This document shows, in pieces, positions 41,996-51,359 of a stretch of 64,000 bases of DNA. The DNA comes from Granulosicoccus sp045106195 (GTDB lineage Bacteria; Pseudomonadota; Gammaproteobacteria; Granulosicoccales; Granulosicoccaceae). The stretch is taken from contig JBGCEH010000051.1 in NCBI GenBank assembly GCA_045106195.1, forward strand, positions 9,766 through 73,765, in the 5' to 3' direction. The position numbers and the translations under genes were made by a program. How positions within the stretch are numbered: position 1 is the first letter of the stretch; every line of letters starts with the position of its first letter. Below the pieces are notes generated by a model. That model made no database searches and was not told the DNA's origin. It saw only the letters and a program-made list of their open reading frames with translations.

Positions 41996-42862
41996 CTATT
42001 GTGCAGAGACTGTTTCTGTGTTCGATGATGGTTGTGTCGCATTAGGGAAAAACAGTTGCTGACCGTTGATCTGATAATCTGCAATAGCCTGTTGACCCGT
42101 AGCCGAGATCAGCCAGTTGATGAACATCTGGCCTTCAGCTGCTTTGACGTTTGGATGCTTGAGTGGATTGATGAGGATGACTCCATACTGGTTGAACAAT
42201 CGACTATCCCCTTCTACCACGATGGTGTAATTGCCCTTGTTTCCAAATGCAATCCAGGTGGCGCGATCGGTCATCACATAAGCCCCCATGCCGATGCCCA
42301 CATTCAAGGTTGCACCCATGCCGGAGCCTGTCTCCCGGTACCAGCTACCGGAGGCAGCCTGTGCATCGATTCGTGCCTCTTTCCATAGACTCAGTTCTGC
42401 CTTGTGAGTACCCGAGTCATCCCCACGTGATGCAAACAGTGACCGGCTTTTGGCAATAGACTGAAGGGCATCGGTGATGTTACTGCCACCGGAGACGTCT
42501 GCGGGATCATCGGTCGGGCCAACGAGTACGAAATCGTTGTACATCACATCGAATCTTTCTACGCCCCAGCCAGCATTGACAAATTTCTCTTCGGACGCTC
42601 TGGCATGAACCAGCAGAATATCGCCATCCCCATTGGTGGCATTTCTGATTGCCTGGCCGGTGCCCACTGCAACCACTCGGACATCAATGCCAGATACTTG
42701 CGTGAAAGCCGGGAGAATGGCGTCCAGTAAACCGGAGTTTTGGGTGGACGTTGTTGATTGCACGATGATGAAGGGCGAATCGTCGGCATGCGCTGAGCTG
42801 AGCCAGTGGCCGGACAGGCTCATTACAAGAGCAAGAATGAAAGGCAAACGATTAACGTGCAT
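41996..42862 (-). CDS. tupA: TupA-like tungstate-binding protein
   Basis: This 288-residue periplasmic binding protein has a signal peptide (LPFILALVMSLSGHWLSSAHA) and TupA motifs: IIVQSTTSTQNSGLLDAILPAF at the mature N-terminus, GDILLVHARASEEKFV, FASRGDDSGTHKAELSLW and GMGATLNVG. The anion-binding Ser/Thr-rich loops STTST and RGDDSGTH are intact. ATG 42862 is chosen because AGGA lies seven bases upstream and the signal peptide follows; the frame opens earlier at 42961. No tupB or tupC gene is nearby on either side, so the importer is incomplete here. The convergent HTH-PBP gene may regulate it. Confidence 0.88.
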   Translation of the reverse strand: MHVNRLPFILALVMSLSGHWLSSAHADDSPFIIVQSTTSTQNSGLLDAILPAFTQVSGIDVRVVAVGTGQAIRNATNGDGDILLVHARASEEKFVNAGWGVERFDVMYNDFVLVGPTDDPADVSGGSNITDALQSIAKSRSLFASRGDDSGTHKAELSLWKEARIDAQAASGSWYRETGSGMGATLNVGIGMGAYVMTDRATWIAFGNKGNYTIVVEGDSRLFNQYGVILINPLKHPNVKAAEGQMFINWLISATGQQAIADYQINGQQLFFPNATQPSSNTETVSAQ

Positions 42863-42993
42863 CTTGAGTCCTTGAATCGGTTGGAAGACACGAAACAAGA
42901 AAATTAACACAATAAATGACGTAAAAAAGCACAAAAAACAAGGTGAATATATTGTGACCACACTAAACGTACCGTTAAGTCCTGCTCAGATCA

Positions 42994-44610
42994 TCATGAG
43001 CCGTGACGCAACCGACGATCTTCAATAATCAGATCGGCGGCCTTTTCAGCGATCATGATGGTCGGGGCATTGGTGTTTCCAGAGACAATCTCCGGCATGA
43101 TCGATGCGTCTACGACGCGCAGGCCTGCCACACCGTTGACTCGCAGTCGTGGGTCAACCACGGCATTGTTGTCTGCCCCCATTCTGCACGTGCTGGTAGG
43201 GTGATAGATCGTATTGGCAATATCTCTGGCCTGATCCAGCAACTGCTCATCGCTGGTGGCAGTCGGATCTGGCAGTAACTCCTCGGCAATGTGGTCTTTC
43301 ATGGCATTGGATTGCATGATGGCACGTGTGAAACGCACAGACTCGATAGCGGTACGACAGTCAAGATCGGTCGATAGATAGTTGGGTATGATGGTCGGGT
43401 GCACATTGGCATCGGAACTACTTATCTGTATCGAGCCGCGACTTTCAGGGCGTAATTGACAAACCGATGCCGTAATGGCCGAGAACGGGTGCAGGCCCTC
43501 GCCGGGCGAGTCAGCCGATAGCGGCTGAAAGTGATACTGAATATCGGGACGCTCATTGGCCAAACGCGTTCTGGAAAATGCATAGACTTGACTGGCTGCC
43601 ATGCTCAACGGTCCACTGCGATTGACCATGTACTGCAATCCGGCCCGGACCTTCTGCATGGGATTGGACAGCTCATCATTGAGAGTCACCGGGCGACGCG
43701 TCTTGTAGACTGCGCGAATCTGAAGATGATCCTGTAGGTTCTCACCGACCTCCGGAGAGTCGGCTACAACATCAATTCCCAACGCTTGTAATCTCTTTCC
43801 AGCGCCTATCCCAGAGACTTGCAAGAGTTGCGGTGAGCCGATAGCACCAGCGCAAAGGATGATTTCTTCACGTGCCTTAATGCTCATTGACTCGTTCTTG
43901 CGCCTAAGCAGGACATGGCTTGCCCGCCCGTCATCGAAGCCGATTTTCTTGACCATCGCGTGCGTGATGATACTGAGGTTGGGGCGTGATCGAGAACCGT
44001 TCAGGTAGGCTACTGCCGTGCTGCAGCGCCGACCCTTGTGTGCTGTCAGCTGGAAGTAGCCCACACCTTCCTGGTGTTCCCCATTGATATCATCGTTTTT
44101 GGGCGTGCCGAGCTCCTCCACGCCGTTGATGAAGTCATCACAGATGGGACGCTTGAAACTCATGTCGCTGACATGCAGCGGCCCATCGGTGCCGTGATAG
44201 GCATCAGCGCCACGAGACTGATTCTCAGCACGTTTGAAATAGGGCAGAACCTGTTTGTAACTCCATCCGGTACAGCCCAACTCGGCCCAGCGGTCATAGT
44301 CCTGCATCTGGCCCCGCACGTACAGCAGGCCATTTATCGAGCTTGATCCACCCAATACTTTGCCACGTGGCCATTTGAGCGATCGTCCGTTGAGCCCAGG
44401 ATCGGGTTCGGTGTTATAACACCAGTCCGTTTTTGGGTTATGAATCGTCTTGAAATAGCCCACAGGGACGTGAATCCAGGGATTCCAGTCGCGTCCGCCG
44501 GCTTCGAGCAAGGCAACGGTTGTAGTACCATCGGCACTCAATCGATTTGCCACCACACACCCGGCAGAGCCGGCGCCGATAACTATGTAGTCGTAAGTGC
44601 TTGTGTTCAT
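42994..44610 (-). CDS. GMC-family FAD oxidoreductase (choline/alcohol dehydrogenase-like)
   Basis: This 538-residue flavoprotein belongs to the glucose-methanol-choline family. FAD-binding is shown by DYIVIGAGSAGCVVANRLS at the N-terminus, then GGRDWNPW, WPRGKVLGGSSSINGLLYVRG and GSPQLLQVSGIG; the C-terminal substrate domain has HPTSTCRMG and the VVDASIMPEIVSGNTNAPTIMIAEKAA tail. The usual catalytic His lies in HPTSTCRMG. ATG 44610 puts the FAD motif near the start; the frame opens at 44685. It is divergent from an IclR regulator, the likely controller. The substrate (an alcohol, choline or sugar derivative) is not determined. Confidence 0.9.
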   Translation of the reverse strand: MNTSTYDYIVIGAGSAGCVVANRLSADGTTTVALLEAGGRDWNPWIHVPVGYFKTIHNPKTDWCYNTEPDPGLNGRSLKWPRGKVLGGSSSINGLLYVRGQMQDYDRWAELGCTGWSYKQVLPYFKRAENQSRGADAYHGTDGPLHVSDMSFKRPICDDFINGVEELGTPKNDDINGEHQEGVGYFQLTAHKGRRCSTAVAYLNGSRSRPNLSIITHAMVKKIGFDDGRASHVLLRRKNESMSIKAREEIILCAGAIGSPQLLQVSGIGAGKRLQALGIDVVADSPEVGENLQDHLQIRAVYKTRRPVTLNDELSNPMQKVRAGLQYMVNRSGPLSMAASQVYAFSRTRLANERPDIQYHFQPLSADSPGEGLHPFSAITASVCQLRPESRGSIQISSSDANVHPTIIPNYLSTDLDCRTAIESVRFTRAIMQSNAMKDHIAEELLPDPTATSDEQLLDQARDIANTIYHPTSTCRMGADNNAVVDPRLRVNGVAGLRVVDASIMPEIVSGNTNAPTIMIAEKAADLIIEDRRLRHGS

Positions 44611-44660
44611 GGTGGGAATCGCTTGGGGCGAATGATTGCTCACGTTGCAAATAATGGTAC

Positions 44661-44677
44661 TGGAAATCTCATTTTCG
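44661..44677. promoter_or_regulatory. IclR-box-like inverted repeat in the GMC/IclR divergent region
   Basis: TGGAAAT-CTC-ATTTTCG is an imperfect inverted repeat whose left half equals the TGGAAAT half-site of the IclR box. It lies between the divergent GMC and IclR genes. It is a candidate site for the adjacent IclR protein. Confidence 0.35.
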
Positions 44678-44738
44678 ATATACATTGATCAAAGGGTTTC
44701 CCTGAAAGATTACTTCTCTAACCTGGCGTTGCAGGCTA

Positions 44739-45521
44739 ATGGTTGATACATCGGATCCAGAATCTCGCTCGGCAAAAGGCTCCACGGTCACTCGGGTGCT
44801 CGATATCCTTGGGGTCATCGCAGCGGCAGACAGGCCGTTGAGCCCGACAGAGATATCCGAAAATCTGTCCATTCCCAAGGCCAGCGTTCACAGGCTGTGT
44901 GCGTCGATGGAAGAGCAGGGTTATTTGCAAACCCGGCTTAGCGGTCGAGGGCTGCAGGCCGGCAACCGCCTTCAGGCTCTGGCCCTCGGTGTTTTGTCGG
45001 CAGCTCCCCTACAAGCGCAGCGACGAGCCATACTTACGTCCTTGTCCGAGGAGATCGGTGAGACGTGCAACATTGCTGTACCCGATGGTGCCGAGATGAT
45101 CTACTTTGACCGGGCAGAGACGCATTGGCCGGTACGAATCAGTCTGAAAGTAGGGAGTCGGGTACCGGTTTGCGCCACCGCGGGGGGCAAAATGTATCTG
45201 AGCACGCTCAACGAGGAGCGGCTCGAACGAGTCGTCAGAAACACACGATTGAAGCGTTACACCGCCAATACCCTGGTAAGCGTAAGCGATCTGATGGCGG
45301 ATCTCGAAGTCACCGGGCAGCGCGGATATTCTCTGGATAACGAGGAGTATCTGGAAGGGATGGTCGCGATGGCCGTGCCGGTGGTCGATGGTAGCGGCAG
45401 GCTGTATGCCACGTTATCGTTTCATGCTCCCTGCATGCGGGTCCCGTTTGTGTCAGTAACCCGGTTCCTTCCGCAACTAAAAGCTGCCAGCAAACAGCTA
45501 AGTGCCTTGCTGGACGACTAG
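44739..45521 (+). CDS. IclR-family transcriptional regulator
   Basis: This 260-residue protein has the IclR plan: an N-terminal winged helix-turn-helix (TRVLDILGVIAAADRPLSPTEISENLSIPKASVHRLCASM, residues 17-57) and a C-terminal effector domain with FDRAETHWPVRISLKVGSRVPVCATAGGK and GYSLDNEEYLEGMVAMAVPV. It is divergent from the GMC gene with 128 bases between starts, so control of that gene and autoregulation are likely. The effector is unknown. Confidence 0.9.
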   Translation: MVDTSDPESRSAKGSTVTRVLDILGVIAAADRPLSPTEISENLSIPKASVHRLCASMEEQGYLQTRLSGRGLQAGNRLQALALGVLSAAPLQAQRRAILTSLSEEIGETCNIAVPDGAEMIYFDRAETHWPVRISLKVGSRVPVCATAGGKMYLSTLNEERLERVVRNTRLKRYTANTLVSVSDLMADLEVTGQRGYSLDNEEYLEGMVAMAVPVVDGSGRLYATLSFHAPCMRVPFVSVTRFLPQLKAASKQLSALLDD

Positions 45522-45630
45522 TCCGCGGCAGTCATTCACCAGCGCCACAGCACCTTCATGATATATCCTGTCGTCTTGCATGCGCGTGCATGGATAGCCT
45601 GAACATACCTTCGTACTGGATATTTTTCCG

Positions 45631-46689
45631 ATGCCCCGATTCTGGACTGAGACAGTTAACCGCCTCACACCTTACGTTCCGGGTGAGCAGCGCTCGGGTG
45701 ATAATATTGTCAAACTCAACACCAACGAGAATCCCTATCCGCCATCACCACACGTCATGCAGGCGATGCATGCGGTTGATGGTCATCAACTGCGGCGTTA
45801 TCCGGATCCTGAGTCTGTAGAGCTGCGTAATGCGCTGGCAGATCACCACGAAGTGGGTGTTGAGAACGTGTTTGTTGGTAATGGATCGGATGAGATTCTG
45901 GCACTGGCATTTCTTGCCTATTTCACGGACGGCAGGGCGCTGCAATACCCGGATATCACCTACAGTTTTTACCCGGTGTACTGCGATTTGTACGGCATCG
46001 CGTCCAGAACAATCAGTCTCGAGGACGATTTCACGTTGCCGCTGGAGCATTTCATACCCAATGGTGGCAGTATTATTTTTCCTAATCCGAATGCGCCCAC
46101 TGCAATCGCGACGCCTGTCGAGAGTATCGGTCAACTGCTAAACGTTCACACCGAACAAATCGTGCTGATTGATGAGGCCTACGCTGATTTTGGTGCTCAA
46201 AGCGTTATCCCTCTGATACGCGACTATCCGAATCTACTGGTCAGCCATACGTTTTCCAAAGGCCGGTCGCTTGCCGGTATGCGGCTGGGAGTTGCCTTTG
46301 GTGATGCATCGCTGATTGAGGGGTTGCAACGGGTCAAGAACTCGTTTAACTCCTACCCTGTCGATGTATTGGCACAGGCAGCCGGGTGCGCCTCCATTGA
46401 AGATGATAAGTACTACCGAAACACAGTGCAGGCGATTATCGAAACACGCGAATGGACGATATCGGAACTGGAAAAAAGAGGATTCGATGTCCTCCCATCA
46501 GCTGCAAATTTCGTTTTAGCCCGAGCGCCAGGTAATTCGGCCGCTCAGCTGTTTGAGCGTTTGAGTCACGCCGGCGTGCTGGTTCGTTACTGGAACAAAC
46601 CCCGATTGGCGTCCTGGTTGAGAATATCGATCGGCACGCCGCAGGATATGCAGACATTGATAGCCACTATTGATGACAGCTACTATTGA
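45631..46689 (+). CDS. hisC: Histidinol-phosphate aminotransferase
   Basis: HisC is the PLP transaminase of histidine synthesis. The 352-residue protein shows KLNTNENPYPPSP, GNGSDEIL, the DEAYADF motif (Asp181), SHTFSKGRSLAGMRLG with the PLP lysine Lys210, and Arg218. This length and pattern match fold-type I HisC. Paralogous aromatic aminotransferases look similar, so the pathway is not certain. The stop overlaps the next start (TGATG), implying coupling with the outer-membrane-like gene. No other his gene lies next to it. Confidence 0.85.
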   Translation: MPRFWTETVNRLTPYVPGEQRSGDNIVKLNTNENPYPPSPHVMQAMHAVDGHQLRRYPDPESVELRNALADHHEVGVENVFVGNGSDEILALAFLAYFTDGRALQYPDITYSFYPVYCDLYGIASRTISLEDDFTLPLEHFIPNGGSIIFPNPNAPTAIATPVESIGQLLNVHTEQIVLIDEAYADFGAQSVIPLIRDYPNLLVSHTFSKGRSLAGMRLGVAFGDASLIEGLQRVKNSFNSYPVDVLAQAAGCASIEDDKYYRNTVQAIIETREWTISELEKRGFDVLPSAANFVLARAPGNSAAQLFERLSHAGVLVRYWNKPRLASWLRISIGTPQDMQTLIATIDDSYY

Positions 46690-47750
46690 TGCGTAGCATC
46701 GTCTCTTTCTGTTTGTGTCTTGTTGCCCTGCTGGGAGGCTCGTCGATGGTTAGTGCCCAGCAATCCGGATCGCCGGACAAGGCTGAACAGGTACCAACCG
46801 GAAACCAAACCGACCCGGATGTTGTGCGACTGCCGATTCCTGATCGCGAATCCCTGGGCGTCATGCGCAGGTCTATTGTCATCGTGGATGATGCACAGCG
46901 TATCGCCTCGGAACGCTTTGGCAGTTTCATGGGGCAGGTAGACGGCTTCTTCAGTAATGCAGGTTCGGATGCCGATGCGGTGAGTAACGGCAGTTGGGCA
47001 CGCATTCGCCTGGACGGCATACGTGCGAATGGAGAGGACTTCAAGCTGGATACCTCGGTGAAGATTCGTGCCGTATTGCCGAGAACCGAACGCAAGTTGA
47101 AACTGTTGATCAGTACGGAGGATGATGATTCGCAGGAGCCGGGCGAGGCGCAAAGTCAGGCATCGCAGGGCAATCAGAATGCATCACTGGCCTTGCGCTT
47201 TATTCGAAAGGCGCGTGCCAATAGTGACATCAATATTGATATCGGTATACGCCAGCGCGATGGGTCCGTTCAGTACTTCGGGCGATTGAATTCGCGCTAC
47301 ACGCTGGACCTTGGTCGCAAATGGGTAGCAAAGGCCGCCAACAGTTACTACCATTACTCCAAATCGGGTTTTGAGAACAGGTTATCGTTTGATTTCCGGC
47401 GGCTACTTTACGCTAAGGATGACCTGTTTTTTCGAACCTACACGGACTTTAACTGGGAGAAAGGGCAAAAAGGCGCCATCATTAGTCATACTACGGGCGT
47501 TTACTGGCAAATCAGTGATCGCCGCTCTCTTGCTCTGGAAGGGCTTGCGAGCTATCACACGGCCCTGAACGAAGGTGTCGATGATAGGTTTCGCGGGCAT
47601 GAAATCAGAGTTCGATGGCGACACAATGTCTGGCGTCCCTGGTTTTTCTATGAGATATGGCCCTCAGTGTCCTGGCCGTCGACCACCGGCTATCGTCAGA
47701 CCGAAGGTTTTCTTTTGCGTGCAGAAGTGATGATCGGACAAGATCTGTAG
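46689..47750 (+). CDS. Exported beta-rich protein of unknown function
   Basis: This 353-residue protein has a signal peptide (IVSFCLCLVALLGGSSMVSA/QQ). The mature part has an acidic N-terminal stretch and then alternating strands rich in aromatic and charged residues (GSVQYFGRLNSRYTLDLGRKW, KAANSYYHYSKSG, FRTYTDFNWEKGQKGAI, YEIWPSVSWPST), which look like an outer-membrane beta barrel; the C-terminal residues are not the classic Phe but Leu. The family was not recognised. The start overlaps the hisC stop. Function is unknown; location in the outer membrane is inference. Confidence 0.7.
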   Translation: MRSIVSFCLCLVALLGGSSMVSAQQSGSPDKAEQVPTGNQTDPDVVRLPIPDRESLGVMRRSIVIVDDAQRIASERFGSFMGQVDGFFSNAGSDADAVSNGSWARIRLDGIRANGEDFKLDTSVKIRAVLPRTERKLKLLISTEDDDSQEPGEAQSQASQGNQNASLALRFIRKARANSDINIDIGIRQRDGSVQYFGRLNSRYTLDLGRKWVAKAANSYYHYSKSGFENRLSFDFRRLLYAKDDLFFRTYTDFNWEKGQKGAIISHTTGVYWQISDRRSLALEGLASYHTALNEGVDDRFRGHEIRVRWRHNVWRPWFFYEIWPSVSWPSTTGYRQTEGFLLRAEVMIGQDL

Positions 47751-47806
47751 AATCACTGTTCCGAGGCATGTTGTAACGTTACGACTTTCAAGTGAGGTGT
47801 CAATAG

Positions 47807-48448
47807 ATGAGACTCGTCTGTATCAGTGATACGCATGGAGACCATGAAGGGCTTGAGCTGCCTGCAGGGGACGTCCTGATACACGCCGGTGATCTTTCAG
47901 CGCACGGAGGCCGTGCCGAGACGCTCGCCTTCATGAAATGGCTCGGATCACGTGGTTTTGACAATACCTTGTGCATCGCCGGCAACCACGATACGTTCAT
48001 GGAACAAGAGCCGTTGTTGACAAAGCAGTTTGCTGAGGATCATGGCGTGCTGTTACTCAATGACTCGGGCATTGTGTTGGGTGGTCTGCAGTTCTGGGGT
48101 TCACCCATTACTCCGCGTTTTTGTGACTGGGTGTTCATGCGTGACCCGGGTGAGCCCATCGAGGCACACTGGCGACAAATTCCCCAGAACACAGATGTGC
48201 TGATCACCCATGGGCCACCCTATGGCATCATGGACGTAGTGAGAAGGGCCGACGGACAGTTCGCGACCACCGGTTGCCCCTCTCTGTTGGCGCGTATCAA
48301 AAGCGTTTCACCGACTGCACATATTTTCGGGCACATTCACGAGGGGCGAGGAACACACAGTCAGGATGGCGTCGCGTTCTACAATGTCAGCTCCATGAAT
48401 GAGCATTACCAGAGAGTTCACGAGCCGGTTGTCATCGATTTGCCGTGA
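47807..48448 (+). CDS. Calcineurin-like metallophosphoesterase
   Basis: This 213-residue protein has all five metallophosphoesterase motifs: SDTHGD (Asp8, His10), HAGDLS (Asp29), AGNHD (Asn60, His61), THGPP and GHIHEG. It resembles the MPPED (UPF0046) group, which hydrolyses phosphodiesters of unclear identity. It is cytosolic with no signal peptide, and stands alone, 57 bases after the outer-membrane-like gene. Confidence 0.9.
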   Translation: MRLVCISDTHGDHEGLELPAGDVLIHAGDLSAHGGRAETLAFMKWLGSRGFDNTLCIAGNHDTFMEQEPLLTKQFAEDHGVLLLNDSGIVLGGLQFWGSPITPRFCDWVFMRDPGEPIEAHWRQIPQNTDVLITHGPPYGIMDVVRRADGQFATTGCPSLLARIKSVSPTAHIFGHIHEGRGTHSQDGVAFYNVSSMNEHYQRVHEPVVIDLP

Positions 48449-48529
48449 GTACATGCCTGAACATGGGGGCTGCATCCTACTGTGGCTGATGCGCCTGGTT
48501 CCTAATTTGATTTCAAGGAGAATTAAGCA

Positions 48530-49126
48530 ATGAAGTCCATTATGAATGTCTTGAGCAGTAGTGTTGTTGCCACTCTACTGTTATTACCCGGTATGCAAGT
48601 ACATGCACAAAGTGCCGACGATGCATCCGCTGCGTGCAAGGAGGCTTCCAGACTTATTGATGAGGAAGATTTTGCCGGAGCGCTTGATGAGGCCGAATGG
48701 TGTGTCGAGAGTCTGCGTCAGTTAAAACAGCAAAGAACCCTGACAGTATTTCCCGATGTAGTTGACGGATATGCCGGCGGCGAGATCGATAATCAAAGCG
48801 CGATGGGCATGACTATCATCGAACGCCGATACACGCGTGATGGGCAATCAGTGTCGGTATCGCTCACGGGAGGCGTAGCAGGAGGTGGCCTGGCGGCACT
48901 GGCTCAGTTTGCGTCTGGCCTGGGCGCTGCCGGTGGCAAGAAGATGAGGGTACAGAAGCGCACGGTCATCGACATGAGTGATGAAGGTGGTCAGGGGGAG
49001 TACATGGTTCAGCTGAAAAGCGGAGGCATGCTCATGATTACATCAAGTGATCTGGATAGCGACGAACTGCTTGAGTTCGTCAAGGAGTTTCCCATCGCAA
49101 AGCTTGATGATTCGATTGAGCCTTGA
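48530..49126 (+). CDS. Exported protein of unknown function
   Basis: This 198-residue protein has a signal peptide (KSIMNVLSSSVVATLLLLPGMQVHA/QS). The mature part starts with a Cys-containing helix (ASAACKEASRLIDEEDFAGALDEAEWCVESL) reminiscent of a tetratricopeptide-like pair, then a Gly-rich segment (GGVAGGGLAALAQFASGLGAAGG) and a C-terminal strand-rich part. The family is not recognised. ATG 48530 is preceded by AAGGAGAATTAAGC, a good ribosome site. It is convergent with dsbA. Confidence 0.7.
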   Translation: MKSIMNVLSSSVVATLLLLPGMQVHAQSADDASAACKEASRLIDEEDFAGALDEAEWCVESLRQLKQQRTLTVFPDVVDGYAGGEIDNQSAMGMTIIERRYTRDGQSVSVSLTGGVAGGGLAALAQFASGLGAAGGKKMRVQKRTVIDMSDEGGQGEYMVQLKSGGMLMITSSDLDSDELLEFVKEFPIAKLDDSIEP

Positions 49127-49142
49127 CGGGCGGCGCTTGACC

Positions 49143-49793
49143 CTAATTCAGTCCCATCACCTGCTTTTCGATAGCAACCGTACGATTAATGACATCAATC
49201 ATTCCCGCGTTGCCACGGGCAAGTCGTGAACCTGTGCGATATTTTCCGTTAATCACTATCGATGGCACACCAGAGATGCCAGCGCCTTTGGCAAGTTGTA
49301 CGGAGCGATTCAGTTTCGTTTGTACAGCAAACGATTTCATCGTCTTGAGAAACTTGTCCTTGTCAAGGCCGAGTTCTGCTGCCAGTTCTGCAATGTCGGA
49401 TGGTTTGCGCATGCGCTTGCGATCTGCGTGGATAGCCTGGAACATTGCATCGACAAAGGCATTCTCCTGTCCCATGAGTTGGGCAGCGTAAAAGCCTCTC
49501 GAATGTTCTTCCCAAGAGGGATTCAATGGCGGTGCTTCACGTATGAACTTCACGTTGGCAGGTTTGCTCTCCTTCCACGCAGCAATTGTGGGTTCGAAAG
49601 AGTAACAATGCGGGCAGCCGAGCCAGAAAAATTCGACGACCTCCACCGCGTCAGGACTGCCGGTGTTCTGTGGAGGGTCAATGAGCTCATATCCCTCAGC
49701 GGCAAGCGCTGTCCTGCCGTGAAGTCCCAAGCTTAGCGTAACAGTCGCCGTTAACGCGCTGGACAGGAATATTCTTCTTTTGTAGTCAGACAT
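49143..49793 (-). CDS. dsbA: DsbA-type periplasmic thiol:disulfide oxidoreductase
   Basis: This 216-residue DsbA introduces disulfides into periplasmic proteins. It has a signal peptide ending near residue 32 (ALAAEGYE), the redox motif Cys60-Pro-His-Cys63 in FFWLGCPHCYSF and the cis-proline loop GISGVPSIVI. The thioredoxin fold with the helical insertion is of normal length. On the minus strand it follows the cytochrome c4 gene, a conserved arrangement in gammaproteobacteria with engB divergent upstream. Confidence 0.93.
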   Translation of the reverse strand: MSDYKRRIFLSSALTATVTLSLGLHGRTALAAEGYELIDPPQNTGSPDAVEVVEFFWLGCPHCYSFEPTIAAWKESKPANVKFIREAPPLNPSWEEHSRGFYAAQLMGQENAFVDAMFQAIHADRKRMRKPSDIAELAAELGLDKDKFLKTMKSFAVQTKLNRSVQLAKGAGISGVPSIVINGKYRTGSRLARGNAGMIDVINRTVAIEKQVMGLN

Positions 49794-49969
49794 GGGTATT
49801 CCTGGCTGCCTGGAGAGTGTTCAAGCCGAATTGGGTAAGTATGGAGATTTCTTTGCCAAAACTTAAGATGACGTGCATCAGGCAAATAAACCGTACGCAT
49901 ATTCCGGACCGTAGCGTCCGATCGGCAATCTATTGCTATTCAACAGTGCGCTTGGGCCAGAGGATGCAG

Positions 49970-50587
49970 TTACTCGCCGACAGCGTGCAGACCGGCTATG
50001 TAGTTCGCGACCGCATCTATCTCTTCATCAGTCATTCGCTTGGCAACGCCACGCATCACACCATTGGCATCATTGGCTCGCTCACCGGAACGAAAGTAGC
50101 GAAGCTGGTCGGCGGTGTACTGGGCATTCTGGCCAGACACAACAGGCCATGCAGCCGCTGGATTGCCCATTCCCGCAGGGCCATGACAAGCGGCACAGGA
50201 CGCAACACCAGCCGCTGTTATACCACCTCGATAAATGTTCATCCCCAAGTCGAGATTCTCTTCAGAAGCGACACCTTCGATCTTGGGCATCTGTGCGTAG
50301 TAGGCAGAAAGATCCAGAATATCCTGATCGCTTAGATTGGTTGCCTGCCCCGACATCAATGCGTTGACTCGAGCACCGTCACGGTACTCAGTCAGTTGTT
50401 TTGCAATATAGCTGGCATGTTGCCCGGCAAGATTGGGATACGAAGGCTGGATTGCTTTACCGTCAGCGCCATGGCACGCGGCACAAACTGCCGACTTCCC
50501 TTGCCCTGCGGCAGCGTCGCCTTCTGCCTGTGCACTGCCAACAAAACAAATCAATGCAAGGGTGGCCAAGCGAAACCAGTTTTTCAT
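49970..50587 (-). CDS. Diheme cytochrome c4
   Basis: This 205-residue periplasmic diheme cytochrome has a signal peptide (WFRLATLALICFVGSAQA/EG) and two heme attachment motifs, CAACH at 35-39 and CAACH at 131-135, each in a lobe of similar size. Likely Met ligands are Met78 and Met178. The pattern and length match cytochrome c4, which donates electrons to terminal oxidases. The gene lies between dsbA and divergent engB, the usual neighbourhood. Confidence 0.93.
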   Translation of the reverse strand: MKNWFRLATLALICFVGSAQAEGDAAAGQGKSAVCAACHGADGKAIQPSYPNLAGQHASYIAKQLTEYRDGARVNALMSGQATNLSDQDILDLSAYYAQMPKIEGVASEENLDLGMNIYRGGITAAGVASCAACHGPAGMGNPAAAWPVVSGQNAQYTADQLRYFRSGERANDANGVMRGVAKRMTDEEIDAVANYIAGLHAVGE

Positions 50588-50702
50588 TGAGACTCCGATA
50601 AGATTACGTAGATTTTTTCAGTCGTTAGACTGTACGCGGCACATGCCACAAAAGATTGATCGATTCTAGCAGACTGTTGCAACCACATAAGGCACGCATC
50701 AC

Positions 50703-51305
50703 ATGAACACGGTGTATTTTTCGGCGCAATTTCATTCCAGTGCCAGCGATCCCTATCACTGCCCCGAGGCGCTGGTAGAGGTTGCTTTCGCTGGTCGTTC
50801 TAATGCGGGCAAGAGCAGTGCCATCAACACGCTTACCCGTAACGGTAAGTTGGCCAGAACCAGCAAGACACCTGGCAGGACGCAACTGATCAATCATTTT
50901 TCCCTCAAAGAAGATCGCTTTCTTGTTGATCTGCCCGGTTATGGCTATGCCAAAGTGTCCAAGGACAAGCAGAAGCAGTGGCAAGCCTCGATGACGCGCT
51001 ACCTGATTTCCCGTGAGAGCCTCAAAGGCCTGGTCCTGGTCATGGATATTCGGCATCCGTTGACTGATGCTGACTGGACGCTTATCGAACTTCAGCAGCA
51101 AGGGCAATCCGGATTGCATATATTGCTGACAAAATCCGACAAGCTATCTCGCAACCAGGCTGCGAGCGCAGTGCTCAAGACTCAGTCAGCGCTGGCCGAT
51201 GCAGGGATAGAGTCGACTTTGCAAGAGTTTTCAGCGCTGAAAAAACAGGGCGTTGACGACGTTCACAGTGTGCTCGATCATTGGCTTTTTGATATTCCGC
51301 TGTAA
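50703..51305 (+). CDS. engB: Ribosome-biogenesis GTPase EngB (YsxC/YihA)
   Basis: This 200-residue GTPase acts in 50S subunit assembly. It has the G1 loop FAGRSNAGKSSAIN, the G3 motif DLPGYGYAKV and the G4 motif TKSD, with the EngB-typical KTPGRTQLINHF segment (G2). The length is normal. ATG 50703 places the protein divergent from cytochrome c4 with 115 bases between starts. Identification is firm. Confidence 0.96.
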   Translation: MNTVYFSAQFHSSASDPYHCPEALVEVAFAGRSNAGKSSAINTLTRNGKLARTSKTPGRTQLINHFSLKEDRFLVDLPGYGYAKVSKDKQKQWQASMTRYLISRESLKGLVLVMDIRHPLTDADWTLIELQQQGQSGLHILLTKSDKLSRNQAASAVLKTQSALADAGIESTLQEFSALKKQGVDDVHSVLDHWLFDIPL

Positions 51306-51314
51306 GTTGACGGC

Positions 51315-51359
51315 GTGCGCTGCCGGCGCACACTTTCAGCCTGTTACTTTTCGTAACAG
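51315..51359 (+). terminator. Two hairpins after engB (possible terminator)
   Basis: GTGCGC (51315-51320) pairs with GCGCAC (51326-51331), and CTGTTAC (51341-51347) pairs with GTAACAG (51353-51359) around TTTTC. Both stems are perfect, but no clear T run follows, so termination is uncertain. Confidence 0.45.
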
